Shown piece by piece: positions 41,350 through 49,391 of a DNA stretch of 49,391 bases (within the stretch, counting starts at the first letter, position 1; each line of letters begins with the position of its first letter). The notes below the pieces were generated by a model. It saw only the letters and a list, made by a program, of their open reading frames with translations, had not been told where the DNA came from and searched no databases. Position numbers and translations under genes: made by a program. This DNA is from Bacillota bacterium (GTDB lineage Bacteria; Bacillota; Clostridia; Christensenellales; Aristaeellaceae), in the NCBI GenBank assembly GCA_023402355.1, contig JAEXCG010000040.1, positions 1 to 49,391 of the forward strand, read 5' to 3'.

Positions 41350-42894
41350 TCACCTCATGCCGGAGCGGTTAAACTGAGCCTGCTTTACCGTCCTCAGTTC
41401 GTCCACGCCGATGCTCTTTAAGGTTTCAACGTACGTGGTGTCAAACTCGTCCAGGGACATCGCGCCCGTGATGAACTTCGCGATGCTCTCGTTGGCGAAA
41501 GTGCGCAGATCGGGCTGAATGCGGTCGATGATCGCCTGCTCGTCGTTCGTGGACATCATGTCCGGGAACGGCTCGACGCGGTACTGCATCGTCTCCTGGC
41601 CGAACGGAACGGCGGGGGAACCTTCGTTCAGCGCGATATATACTTCCGCGGGCGTGCGGACCAGAACGGTGTTTGCGATGCCCAGGCTGCGCAGCGCGTT
41701 GTAGGGGTCCAGCCCCTCCGGATTGTTGGTCACGAAGTCGAGGAAGTACTTGTTGCCGTCGGCGTCGATATCATAGGTCTTGCCCTGGATGCCCCATTCG
41801 GTGAAGGTCACGCCCTCGTCGCTTCCCCAGATGAAGTCGAGCCACTTGATGGCGAGCACAGGGTCTTCGCAGTCGCGGGTAATGCCGTAATGGCTCCAGG
41901 TCGCGGGACGCTTGGTCAGCAGCTTGTCGCCCATCATCGGCGGCACGACCAGGCTGTGGTTGCCCTCTACGCCGCTGGTGGCCAGCAGGCCGTCATACAT
42001 CGGCACGCGCTCGGACAGCGTAGAGAACGCGCCGACCGTGTTGGTGGATACGCGGGACCAGAAGTTGGCCTCTTCCCCGGTGATCTCCATGTCGATCAGC
42101 CCTTCGTCGTACCACTTGTGCATTTCGGTCAGGAAGTCGCGGAACTGCTCGCTTCCATAGACATAGAAGACTTCGCCGTTTTCGTCGTACCACCATTCGC
42201 TGCCGCCGACGGGCAGGCCGAAGGCGCCCATGAAGGCGTAGACCGAATCGCCGTAGTTGGCGCCATAGCCGCTGAACGGCACGGTGGGCACGCCCATGCC
42301 GGTCGGATCGTAGTCGCGGAATTGGGTCAGCACGTCGTGCCAGTCGTCCAGCGTCGCGGGCGTCTGCAGGCCCAGCGCGTCCAGCCAGTCCTGACGGATG
42401 AACAGCGCGTTCTGTACGACCATGTCGTTGACGTACATGACGGTATCGGCGATGGAGTAGATATGGCCGTCCGGCGCGGTCAGCAAGCCCTTCAGCGCGG
42501 GGCTCTCGTCCAGCACCTTCTTGATGTGGGGCGCATGCTCTTCGATCAGGTCGTCCAGCGGGAGGATCAGGCCGGTTTGCGCCAGCTTGTACACGCCGGA
42601 AGCGCCCCAGGACGGGGTGAGCAGCATGATGTCGGGCAGATCCTGCGCCGCGGCGATACGGGGCTGCATGGCGGTGTCGTAGTCGGAGTTGGCCTGCCAG
42701 TCGATCTTGACGCCGGTGGCCTTCTCAATTTCCTGCCATACGGGCAGGTTGTCGTTCAAGGTGACGGCCGAGTACCAGCCCTCGAGACAAGAGAAGCTGA
42801 GGGATTTCCCTTCGCCGAACGGTTCGGCGAGCGCGCTTGCGCCAAGGGTCAGTGCCATCGCGAGGCAGAGCAGGCATGCGATTCCTTTTTTCAT
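41350..42894 (-). CDS. ABC transporter solute-binding protein, LipO/YtcQ type
   Basis: A 514-aa extracellular binding protein. The signal peptide ends in ALA23 before EPFGEG, and the cysteines at 7 and 10 do not fit a lipobox. GAAGGAGG precedes the ATG. First gene of an LplB/LplC importer operon, 158 bp downstream of the membrane-bound AraC regulator on the same strand. The two glycosidase-like genes beyond that regulator suggest an oligosaccharide ligand. Confidence 0.93.
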   Translation of the reverse strand: MKKGIACLLCLAMALTLGASALAEPFGEGKSLSFSCLEGWYSAVTLNDNLPVWQEIEKATGVKIDWQANSDYDTAMQPRIAAAQDLPDIMLLTPSWGASGVYKLAQTGLILPLDDLIEEHAPHIKKVLDESPALKGLLTAPDGHIYSIADTVMYVNDMVVQNALFIRQDWLDALGLQTPATLDDWHDVLTQFRDYDPTGMGVPTVPFSGYGANYGDSVYAFMGAFGLPVGGSEWWYDENGEVFYVYGSEQFRDFLTEMHKWYDEGLIDMEITGEEANFWSRVSTNTVGAFSTLSERVPMYDGLLATSGVEGNHSLVVPPMMGDKLLTKRPATWSHYGITRDCEDPVLAIKWLDFIWGSDEGVTFTEWGIQGKTYDIDADGNKYFLDFVTNNPEGLDPYNALRSLGIANTVLVRTPAEVYIALNEGSPAVPFGQETMQYRVEPFPDMMSTNDEQAIIDRIQPDLRTFANESIAKFITGAMSLDEFDTTYVETLKSIGVDELRTVKQAQFNRSGMR

Positions 42895-43052
42895 GGGTTC
42901 GAGCCTCCTTCAGAATTTGTGCTGCACGGACAGCGGACGACGCCTTGCGCCGTGCTTTGCCCTGAGGATAGCAGGCCCTTGAAGAGGGGTCAACAAACAA
43001 AGAAATCGGGCACATATTTCTTTACGCGTTGCTCAAAAAAACGGGGAATTTC

Positions 43053-45218
43053 CTAGCTTTTTCGCTTCTGCGCCTGTTCGCGGTATTCCGAAGGGGTCAG
43101 TCCCACATATTTTTTGAACAGCCTGCGGAACGTGACGTCGTTGTCGTAGCCCACAGAGCGCGCCACGGTCATGATGTCCGCGCCGTCTCCGCTTGTCAGT
43201 CTCTCGCAGGCGCGTTCGATGCGCATGCGGTTGATGTAGCTGAGAAAGTTTTCGCTGCTGTGCTCTGAAAACAGGCGCGATACCATCGAGTTGGACAGGC
43301 CGAACGTGTCCGCCACCAGCGTGAGCGAAAGCGAGCGGTCGAACAGATTTTCCTGAATAAAATGCTGAATGTCCTCGAGCTGCGCAGAGGCAGGGCGGAT
43401 CTTATCCCCGAACAGCTTTGAAACCGCGACGATATTTTCGCGCATGCGCACCGCCGCGGCGTCGGGCGGTCCCCCGGGGGCAATATGAAGCTGCGGTGCG
43501 GGCGCGGAGATTTCGTCGCAGAGCTGAATTACATCCAGGTGCAGGTCGGACAGAAAATTGTGCAGCGAGGCGTACGTCGCGTTGGACTGCTCTACGTTGC
43601 GGCGGTACAGCATATCGTAGCATTTGACCGCCGAAAGCGCGTCGCCGCTGCGTATGGACGCCAGCAGCTTGTGTTCTGCGTCCTGCGGCAGGTAGTAGCC
43701 GTCCTGGAAGAGCACGTCGCTGTAGCGCAGCACGCGGAAGCCGCCGCTGACCAGGCGGTAATCCTGCGTAGTCAGCGCCGTTTGATAGGAATGCGCCAGT
43801 TGACCCGGCGTATTCACGATTTCGCCCAGTACGCAGCAGCAATGCGGATCGTCTTCGAGCGCCTGCACGATTAGCGCGTCCAGCGCGGCTTTGTCGGCCG
43901 CCCCCAGCAGCAGGAGGGCGTTGCTGTCGCAGCGTCCGGGAAGCGCTTGAGCCGACGCGCTGCTGCGCTGTACCCCTTCAAGAACGGCATCCTGTTCTCC
44001 ATAAACGGGAATAAGCAGGCAGACGCAGTACAGCGCCCAGTTTGTGCGCAGTTCCAATACGTCCATCCAGCGTTGTACGTTTCCGCCGTCGCGGTGGGAA
44101 AGCAGTTGCTGCACACAAGCGGCCCTGGCCATGGGCTGGTGGGCAGCCAGTTCCCTGTGCAGCTTTTCACGCTGCGTCTGCAGATCGGTGAGCGCGTGCT
44201 GGATCGATTCGTATTCGTCGATGAACCGGCTGTCGCTGTCGGACAGGCCCAGCATGCCGGCGATTTTCTGCAGCGGCCGGAAGAAGCGGCGCGTGATCAA
44301 CTGTGTAGCGACGACGTAGAAGACCCAAATGCCCGCGCAAATCAGCAGCAGCGTGTTGCGAATTCGCAGCGCGTCCTGCGCCACGATCGTTTCAGGCAGC
44401 AGCACGGAAAACACCCAGCCCGTCTCGTTTGAAACGGCGCGAATATTCCGCACCTTGCCGGCTGGCAGAGTGCCCCGCTCGAAGAAAGGCGCTTCGCTCT
44501 CGCGCGTCTGAATGCGCAGCAGGGCGGCGCTGCCTGCCGTCTGCAGCAGCTGCGGCTGCAGAAATTTATACAGGGAGGTATGCGGCATGACCACGAACAG
44601 CGCGGCGCGGATGAGATCGGTCTGGCCGTCTACGAGCGGATAGATGTGAACGGAAGACTGCATGGGCTGACCGTATTTGCGCACACATACGTCGTCCAGC
44701 ACGGTCGCCTGGCCGAAGGTAAGCCAGGAATCCATATTGCGCCAGTTGTCTTCGGTAAGCCCGTCGATATGAAGCGCGTTTTCCGCGAAAAAATGGATGT
44801 TGCTGTTCCCATAGGATCCGATCACAAAATCTTTTTCCGCGAAGACGACGCCCAGATCCAGCACGATCGGGTGCGTCTTCTTGATGGTAAGTATTTGGTC
44901 CTTGTACGTCAACAGGTCGTAGTCCGTCACGCGATTCCGGTCGATTTTTTCGCCCTGCATGAACAGAATCCGGCGCACCCAGTCCGTAATGGACAGCTGC
45001 GAGGCGATCGTATTGAATTCCCCGATCTGCTGATCCACCATGTACGCGATGCTCTGCACGTTGGAGGTATAGGATTGCGCGACGTAGTCTGAGACGGCGG
45101 TCGTGACCCAGCTTGCGCCGGCCAGCGCCAGCACGAGCAGCGGGATGCTCGTTACCAGACAGATACTCAGCAGCATTGCCAGTTGCCTTCGACCGTGAAG
45201 GCATGATTTCCATCGCAT
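43053..45218 (-). CDS. Membrane-bound AraC-family regulator with extracellular sensor
   Basis: A 721-aa one-component regulator. Helix 1 is near residues 14-37, followed by an extracellular Cache-like sensor of about 250 residues and helix 2 near 285-307 (LLLICAGIWVFYVVATQLI). A long cytoplasmic linker and a C-terminal AraC double helix-turn-helix (about 620-715, ending GLTPSEYREQAQKRKS) complete it. It has no kinase or receiver domain, so it would act on DNA while membrane-anchored. It sits between the importer operon and the divergent glycosidase genes and is likely to control both. Confidence 0.92.
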   Translation of the reverse strand: MRWKSCLHGRRQLAMLLSICLVTSIPLLVLALAGASWVTTAVSDYVAQSYTSNVQSIAYMVDQQIGEFNTIASQLSITDWVRRILFMQGEKIDRNRVTDYDLLTYKDQILTIKKTHPIVLDLGVVFAEKDFVIGSYGNSNIHFFAENALHIDGLTEDNWRNMDSWLTFGQATVLDDVCVRKYGQPMQSSVHIYPLVDGQTDLIRAALFVVMPHTSLYKFLQPQLLQTAGSAALLRIQTRESEAPFFERGTLPAGKVRNIRAVSNETGWVFSVLLPETIVAQDALRIRNTLLLICAGIWVFYVVATQLITRRFFRPLQKIAGMLGLSDSDSRFIDEYESIQHALTDLQTQREKLHRELAAHQPMARAACVQQLLSHRDGGNVQRWMDVLELRTNWALYCVCLLIPVYGEQDAVLEGVQRSSASAQALPGRCDSNALLLLGAADKAALDALIVQALEDDPHCCCVLGEIVNTPGQLAHSYQTALTTQDYRLVSGGFRVLRYSDVLFQDGYYLPQDAEHKLLASIRSGDALSAVKCYDMLYRRNVEQSNATYASLHNFLSDLHLDVIQLCDEISAPAPQLHIAPGGPPDAAAVRMRENIVAVSKLFGDKIRPASAQLEDIQHFIQENLFDRSLSLTLVADTFGLSNSMVSRLFSEHSSENFLSYINRMRIERACERLTSGDGADIMTVARSVGYDNDVTFRRLFKKYVGLTPSEYREQAQKRKS

Positions 45219-45372
45219 CTATGGGTTCACATCCTTTGGGCGGCGTTCACTCAAAAAAATAGTATTCTGATTTATATTAGCACCGATACGTTCGACTTGC
45301 AACGCAACGTCTTCCCAATCTTGGTGGATGCACATAAAAATGCAAGGATTGTTTGCCTGAAATGATTTTGGG

Positions 45373-45402
45373 TTGCCGTGGCTCCCGGCCGGGTCGTATA
45401 CT
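45373..45402 (+). promoter_or_regulatory. Promoter of the glycosidase pair
   Basis: TTGCCG (45373-45378) and TATACT (45397-45402) with an 18-bp spacer, 38 bp before the first start codon. The rest of the 222-bp divergent interval (45219-45440) is AT-richer; I found no clear operator in it. Confidence 0.55.
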
Positions 45403-45440
45403 GACCGTACCTAAAGATTCGCAACAGGAGGACGACCTAA

Positions 45441-46358
45441 ATGGCTGAAAAGATGAAGTTTCCGCCGACGGCCGGCGGATGGCGCAAGTATGAAGGCAAC
45501 CCCGTTTTGGGCAGCGAAGCGCTCGGCACCTGCTTTGACATCTTTGTGATGGAGGACGGCGGCGAGTACCGGATGTATTTTTCCTGGCGCAACCGCAAAT
45601 CGCTTGCCGTTTCGACCAGCAAAGATGGCGTCGAGTGGTCGGAGCCGCGCATCATCCTGGAGCCTCGCCTGGATACGGGCTGGGAGGACGACCTGAACCG
45701 CAACTGCATCGTGAAGCGCGAGGACGGCTATCACATGTGGTATACCGGACAGGCCAACCATCAGCATAGCTGGATCGGCTATGCCACCAGCCAGGACGGC
45801 CTGAATTGGAAGCGCATGTCCGATCAACCGGTGCTGTTCCCGGAGCGTCCTTTTGAAGGCGCGAGCGTGATGTGCCCGTGCGTCATCTGGGACGAAACGC
45901 GAAAGCTGTTCAAGATGTGGTACTCCGCGGGCGAGACATATGAGCCGAACGTCATCGGCTATGCGACCAGCCGCGACGGGATGCACTGGGATAAGCTGCC
46001 CTCCAACCCGATCGTCACCCCGATGCGGGAGTTCCCCTGCGAGCAGGACCGCATCGGCGCGTGCCAGGTGTTCCAGCGCGACGGCTGGTACTACATGTTC
46101 TACATCGGCTACGAGGACATCGACACGGCGCGCATTTGTCTGGCGCGCTCTCCCGATGGCGTCACGCGTTGGCAGCGCCACCCGCAAAACCCGATTGTGT
46201 CCCCGTCCGAGGGCGAGTGGGATGCGGATGCCTGCTATAAGCCGCATGTCGTCTGGCAGCCCGAGCGTCAGCGCTGGCTGCTGTGGTACAACGGACGTCA
46301 TGGCGCACCCGAATACATCGGCCTGGCGATCCACGACGGTTATGATCTGGGGTTCTGA
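45441..46358 (+). CDS. Five-bladed beta-propeller glycosidase-like protein (GH43/GH32/GH130-like)
   Basis: A 305-aa cytoplasmic protein without a signal peptide. Repeated blades of the type DGGEYRMYFSWRN, REDGYHMWYTG, TRKLFKMWYSAG, RDGWYYMFYIG and ERQRWLLWYNG, each followed by a GYATSxDG-like strand, show a five-bladed propeller of the glycosidase clan. Acidic candidates include D35 in FDIFVMEDG and the Asp and Glu residues in WEDDLNRN and EQDRIG, but I cannot assign the family or catalytic set. CAGGAGGACG precedes the ATG. The next gene starts 2 bp after its stop. It probably processes an imported oligosaccharide. Confidence 0.82.
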   Translation: MAEKMKFPPTAGGWRKYEGNPVLGSEALGTCFDIFVMEDGGEYRMYFSWRNRKSLAVSTSKDGVEWSEPRIILEPRLDTGWEDDLNRNCIVKREDGYHMWYTGQANHQHSWIGYATSQDGLNWKRMSDQPVLFPERPFEGASVMCPCVIWDETRKLFKMWYSAGETYEPNVIGYATSRDGMHWDKLPSNPIVTPMREFPCEQDRIGACQVFQRDGWYYMFYIGYEDIDTARICLARSPDGVTRWQRHPQNPIVSPSEGEWDADACYKPHVVWQPERQRWLLWYNGRHGAPEYIGLAIHDGYDLGF

Positions 46359-46360
46359 AA

Positions 46361-47944
46361 ATGATGAGATTCCAGCCGACCCAGGAGGCGCTGCGCGCTT
46401 ACGTGCAGCGCTTCAATGAAGACGATGAGGAAACCATCGTTCAGATGATTCCCAATCGGGATGCGCTTGAATTTCTGGCAGCCCACGCGCCGCGCGTGCT
46501 GCTGCCCGACCCGGCGCTGGAGCAGACGTACTACTTCCGCTGGTGGGTGTTCCGCAAGCACATCAAGGATACGCCGGAGGGACGCGTCATCACCGAGTTT
46601 CACCCGGACGTGCCGTGGGCGGGCAAGCACAACACAATCGTATGCTCCGCAGCACACCACACGGACGAGGGCCGATGGCTGCGCGACTTCCAGGTGCTGG
46701 ACGAATACCTCTCGTTCCTGTACCGGAAGGGCGGTTCCACGCATGCGTATACCAACTGGCTTCCATCCTCCATCCTGCGCCTTTGCGAGGTGCGGGGCGA
46801 TTCTGCGCTGGGCGAGGCGCTGCTGGACGACCTTGATGCCGACTATGCGGCCTGGGAAGAGACGAACCTGCACGAGAGCGGCCTGTATTGGTCGATCGAC
46901 GACCGGGACGCCAGCGAGTTCTCCGTCAGCGGCAACGGCATTCGGCCCACGCTGAACTGCTATCAGGTGGCGAATGCGCGGGCCATCGCCGCCTTTGCGC
47001 GCCGTGCGGGCCGTGAAAAGATGGCCCAGCGCTTTGAATGCAAGGCGGATACGCTAGCGCGGCAGATAAACGAACGCCTGTGGGACGAACAGGCGCGTTT
47101 TTACAAGGTGCGTCCGCTGGCAAACCGCGAAGATCCGATACCGGAAAGCGCGGACCCGTGCCGCGATGTGCGCGAAATCTGGGGGTATTTGCCCTGGACG
47201 TTCGGCGTCGCGCCCGCCGGCCGGGCGGATGCGTTTAAGCAGCTTCTGGACGTCAACGGCTTTCGCGCGGCCTACGGCATGACGAGCGCGGAACGGCGGC
47301 ACCCGGGCTTTGGGCTGTTCTATACAGGGGAGGAGCTGAACGACTGGCTGCGGCGGCGCGGCGAGAAGCCCGTCGGCGGCAAGGGGCATGAGTGTCTGTG
47401 GAACGGTCCCAGTTGGCCCTTTTCAACTTGCCTTGCGCTGCGCGCCCTGGCTAACCTGCTCCATTCGGGCGAGCGGCAGACCTCCATCAACGCGTCTGAC
47501 TACGTGCGGCTGCTCACGCAGTATGCGCTCGCGCATCGCCGCCCGCTGGCGGATGGGCGTTTCATCCCGTGGCTCGACGAGAACCTCAACCCGGATACGG
47601 GCGACTGGATCTCCCGCACGCGGCTCATGCACTGGGACGAGAAGGGCTGGTCGGAGGCCAAGGGCGGCTACGAGCGCGGAAAGGATTACAACCATTCCAC
47701 GTTCTGCGACCTGGTCATCGGCGGCCTGTTCGGCGTGCAGCCTACGCTGGATGCGCTGCGCGTGGAGCCGCTGTTCCCGGCGGACTGGCCGTATGCGGTG
47801 CTGGAGGACGTGCGCGTGCACGGCCGCCGTCTGGATGTCCGCTATGAAAATCCTGCGCTGGGCGGCGCGGGCTATACCGTGTCGGTTGACGGCGAAGCGG
47901 TGTATCATGCGGACCGCCCTTCGTTCTTTGCGCTGAAGGGCTGA
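46361..47944 (+). CDS. (Alpha/alpha)6-barrel glycoside hydrolase (MGH1/GH63-like)
   Basis: A 527-aa protein resembling the mannosylglycerate-hydrolase-like and GH63/trehalase-like barrel enzymes. Motifs include YYFRWWVFRKHI near the N-terminus, THAYTNWLPSSILRL, the hallmark GHECLWNGPSWPFSTCLALR, and KDYNHSTFCDLVIGGLFGV near the end. It has no signal peptide, so it acts in the cytoplasm. Translationally coupled to the propeller gene (ATGATG start, 2 bp after the stop). Together they would trim a sugar brought in by the nearby importer. The linkage specificity is unknown. Confidence 0.85.
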   Translation: MMRFQPTQEALRAYVQRFNEDDEETIVQMIPNRDALEFLAAHAPRVLLPDPALEQTYYFRWWVFRKHIKDTPEGRVITEFHPDVPWAGKHNTIVCSAAHHTDEGRWLRDFQVLDEYLSFLYRKGGSTHAYTNWLPSSILRLCEVRGDSALGEALLDDLDADYAAWEETNLHESGLYWSIDDRDASEFSVSGNGIRPTLNCYQVANARAIAAFARRAGREKMAQRFECKADTLARQINERLWDEQARFYKVRPLANREDPIPESADPCRDVREIWGYLPWTFGVAPAGRADAFKQLLDVNGFRAAYGMTSAERRHPGFGLFYTGEELNDWLRRRGEKPVGGKGHECLWNGPSWPFSTCLALRALANLLHSGERQTSINASDYVRLLTQYALAHRRPLADGRFIPWLDENLNPDTGDWISRTRLMHWDEKGWSEAKGGYERGKDYNHSTFCDLVIGGLFGVQPTLDALRVEPLFPADWPYAVLEDVRVHGRRLDVRYENPALGGAGYTVSVDGEAVYHADRPSFFALKG

Positions 47945-47997
47945 TGTACTTCTCCCTGTGCTTGGCGCGCGGGGGAATTTAGGCAGGAGGCCCCACG

Positions 47998-48087
47998 ATG
48001 AACCTGACCGATTCTGTCAGCCGCCTGTTCGGCGAGGGGGAAAAGCCGCTCGACCGCATGGCGACGGACGGAGCCCCGCGCGCTTGA
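47998..48087 (+). pseudogene. Short frame, likely 5' remnant of a third operon gene
   Basis: An ATG at 47998 with a strong AGGCAGGAGG ahead of it opens a 29-codon frame (MNLTDSVSRLFGEGEKPLDR, then MATDGAPRA). The frame stops at 48085-48087 inside the -35 region of the ABC-F promoter. The peptide looks like the beginning of a longer protein; it faintly recalls starts of SGNH/GDSL hydrolases, which I cannot verify. The best reading is that the glycosidase operon once continued here and was truncated when the ABC-F segment arrived. A real small protein is the alternative. Confidence 0.45.
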
Positions 48088-48112
48088 CAATCGTTTTCCG
48101 ATGCGCTATACT
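48084..48112 (+). promoter_or_regulatory. Promoter of the ABC-F leader
   Basis: TTGACA (48084-48089) and TATACT (48107-48112) with a 17-bp spacer, the strongest-looking promoter in the window. It lies 236 bp ahead of the ABC-F start codon, leaving a long structured leader. Confidence 0.8.
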
Positions 48113-48144
48113 CTCGGTATCAAGACGAGATGGGAGCTGGGAAG

Positions 48145-48194
48145 ATGCGGAAGACTTCTTGCTGATGTGTGTCCGGCAGCGCAGCGCGGCGTAA
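48145..48194 (+). CDS. Two tiny leader ORFs ahead of the ABC-F gene
   Basis: MRKTSC (48145-48165) ends in TGATG, which overlaps the start of a second frame, MCVRQRSAA (48165-48194). A GGGAG lies ahead of the first. Such short translated leaders commonly control antibiotic-resistance ABC-F genes: ribosomes stalled by a drug change the folding of the downstream leader. Translation of either frame is inferred. Confidence 0.4.
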
Positions 48195-48206
48195 GCCGCC
48201 GCTTGT

Positions 48207-48250
48207 GTTGCCCGCCAGCAGGAAGCAACCCGCATGTTCCCGGCTTTTTT
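48207..48250 (+). terminator. Candidate attenuator in the ABC-F leader
   Basis: A T-run (48245-48250) follows an imperfect stem GCC...GGAA (48214-48224) with TTCC...GGC (48237-48244). A competing stem GTTGC (48207-48211) with GCAAC (48225-48229) would enclose the 5' arm of that terminator. The two forms exclude each other, as in attenuators. The terminator stem is weak, so this needs folding analysis. Confidence 0.4.
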
Positions 48251-48286
48251 GCACCCTTTTGGGGCTGCGCGTGACGAGCGCGCGTA

Positions 48287-48327
48287 CAAACAGGCCGTGG
48301 AAAGCGCTGCTTTCTGCGGCCTGTTTG
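48287..48327 (+). other. Long hairpin just upstream of the ABC-F ribosome site
   Basis: CAAACAGGCCG (48287-48297) pairs perfectly with CGGCCTGTTTG (48317-48327), and AAAGC/GCTTT inside the loop extends it. It ends 4 bp before GAAAGGGTGA, the ribosome site region. It could sequester or present the start site, or take part in the leader switch. Confidence 0.6.
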
Positions 48328-48347
48328 GATTGGAAAGGGTGATGCCA

Positions 48348-49391
48348 ATGGCGCTGATCGACGTATCCCATCTCACATTCGGCTATGACGGCAGCTTTGA
48401 GGACGTGTTCGAGGACGTGTCCTTTCAGATCGACACGAGCTGGCGTCTGGGCTTTACGGGCCGCAACGGGCGCGGCAAGACGACGTTTATGAAGCTGTTG
48501 ATGGGTCTGTATCCTTATCAGGGCACGATTACGGCCCCCGTGCAGTTTGAATACTTTCCCCTGGAGGTGCCGGACGGAAGCCTCACGACGCTGGAGGTGG
48601 CGCTGCAGCTCAACCCCGGCATGGAGCAGTGGCGCTTTGAGCGCGAGCTCGGCCTGCTCTTCGTGGACGAGGGGGTGCTCTGGCGCCCCTTCGATACCCT
48701 GTCCGGCGGCGAGCGCACCAAGGTGCTGCTGGCGCTGCTGTTCCTTCGCGACCATCGCTTCCTGCTCATCGACGAGCCGACGAACCACCTGGACATGCGC
48801 GCCCGGGAGCAGGTGGCCGCCTACCTTCGCCGCAAGAGCGGCTTTATCCTCGTGTCGCACGACCGCGCCTTTCTGGACGCGTGCGTGGACCACGTGCTCT
48901 CGATCAACAAGACGGGCATCGAGGTGGTCTCCTGCGACTTTTCCACCTTCATGCACAACAAGGCGCTGCGCGAGCAGTACGAGCTGGGCGAAAACGAACG
49001 CCTGAAGCGCGACATCGGCCGCCTGGCGAAGGCCGCGCGCACGACCGCGGGCTGGTCGGACGCGGTGGAAAAGACGAAGAAGAGCGCGGCGGACAGCGGC
49101 TACGTCGGCCACAAGTCCGCCAAGATGATGAAGCGCGCCAAGAACGCCGAGACGCGCAAGCTGCGCGCGGTAGAGGAAAAGAAGGGCCTGCTGCGGGACG
49201 TGGAGACCGCAGAGCCGCTGACGATGCACCCGCTCGAATTTCGCCAGAGCAGGCTGGCGCAGGCAGCGGACCTGTCCATCTGCTTTGACGGGCGCGAGGT
49301 GACGCGGGGCGTGCGCTTCACGGTGCAGGGCGGCGAGCGCATCGCGCTCTCCGGCCCCAACGGCTGCGGCAAGTCGAGCATCCTGAAGCTC
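48348..49391 (+). CDS. ABC-F ATPase, Lsa/Vga-like (partial, 3' end outside window)
   Basis: 348 residues are visible, in an open frame to the window end. The N-terminus (MALIDVSHLTFGYDGSFEDV) and the spacing are typical of Lsa-type ABC-F proteins. Walker A 1 is GRNGRGKT (38-45), followed by LSGGERTKV, LLIDEPTNHLD and SHDRAF. A charged interdomain linker follows, then the start of the second ATPase domain with GPNGCGKS (336-343). It has no membrane segments. Lsa/Vga members displace lincosamides, pleuromutilins and streptogramin A from ribosomes. Resistance is inferred from family and from the leader, not shown. GGAAAGGGTG precedes the ATG. Confidence 0.88.
   Translation, partial: MALIDVSHLTFGYDGSFEDVFEDVSFQIDTSWRLGFTGRNGRGKTTFMKLLMGLYPYQGTITAPVQFEYFPLEVPDGSLTTLEVALQLNPGMEQWRFERELGLLFVDEGVLWRPFDTLSGGERTKVLLALLFLRDHRFLLIDEPTNHLDMRAREQVAAYLRRKSGFILVSHDRAFLDACVDHVLSINKTGIEVVSCDFSTFMHNKALREQYELGENERLKRDIGRLAKAARTTAGWSDAVEKTKKSAADSGYVGHKSAKMMKRAKNAETRKLRAVEEKKGLLRDVETAEPLTMHPLEFRQSRLAQAADLSICFDGREVTRGVRFTVQGGERIALSGPNGCGKSSILKL

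Noticed and set aside
48348..49391. The ABC-F gene as a naturally truncated gene
   Set aside because: The frame is open to the last base of the window and stops in the middle of the second Walker A region, so the truncation is only the window edge.

Overview
The window looks like chromosome from a high-GC anaerobic Clostridia-type Firmicute. The support is soj/spo0J, whiA, a Crh-type HPr, a T-box leader, YesN/YesM regulation, LplB-type importers and a glycyl-radical enzyme. A Christensenellales- or Oscillospiraceae-like gut lineage is my guess from the style of the signal peptides and the GC content; nothing in the window proves it. There are no rRNA or tRNA genes, no CRISPR array and no transposase.

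Layout: (1) 1-5.03 kb: tandemly duplicated sugar-binding proteins followed by two MalF/MalG-type permeases. (2) 5.28-9.09 kb: glycyl-radical enzyme plus its activase, with a divergent AraC regulator. (3) 9.35-12.19 kb: tldD-tldE. (4) 12.36-14.67 kb: a small unknown gene, then parA-parB. (5) 14.72-22.94 kb: YesN/YesM two-component system divergent from a binding protein, two LplB/LplC permeases and an enolase-superfamily enzyme. (6) 23.25-24.92 kb: an unrecognised exported protein. (7) 25.3-30.65 kb: potABCD and a D-aminoacylase. (8) 30.9-35.9 kb: an orphan binding-protein-like gene, then murB-rapZ-whiA-crh-pentapeptide protein. (9) 35.9-39.4 kb: a membrane MutS-like ATPase and a T-box-controlled proS. 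(10) 39.5-47.94 kb: an LplC-LplB-binding protein operon, a membrane-bound AraC regulator, and a divergent pair of glycosidase-like genes. (11) 48-49.39 kb: a gene remnant, then a leader-controlled Lsa-type ABC-F gene cut by the window end.

The most striking feature is a dispersed, structured element of about 177-180 bp. It occurs four times (5065-5243 inverted, 9122-9298, 22983-23161, 25061-25240). Each copy lies between two copies of a rho-independent terminator hairpin. The hairpin differs from locus to locus but is nearly identical on the two sides within a locus, as if the element inserts at terminators and duplicates the whole stem-loop (21-43 bp). The element has several stem-loops and short imperfect terminal inverted repeats. 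One compensatory base-pair change between copies indicates that a structure is conserved. I do not know a described family with this behaviour.

Three carbohydrate importers are present without an ATPase gene, so they probably share one encoded elsewhere. All five binding proteins next to transporter genes carry signal peptides that lack a lipobox cysteine, which is unusual for a Gram-positive cell.
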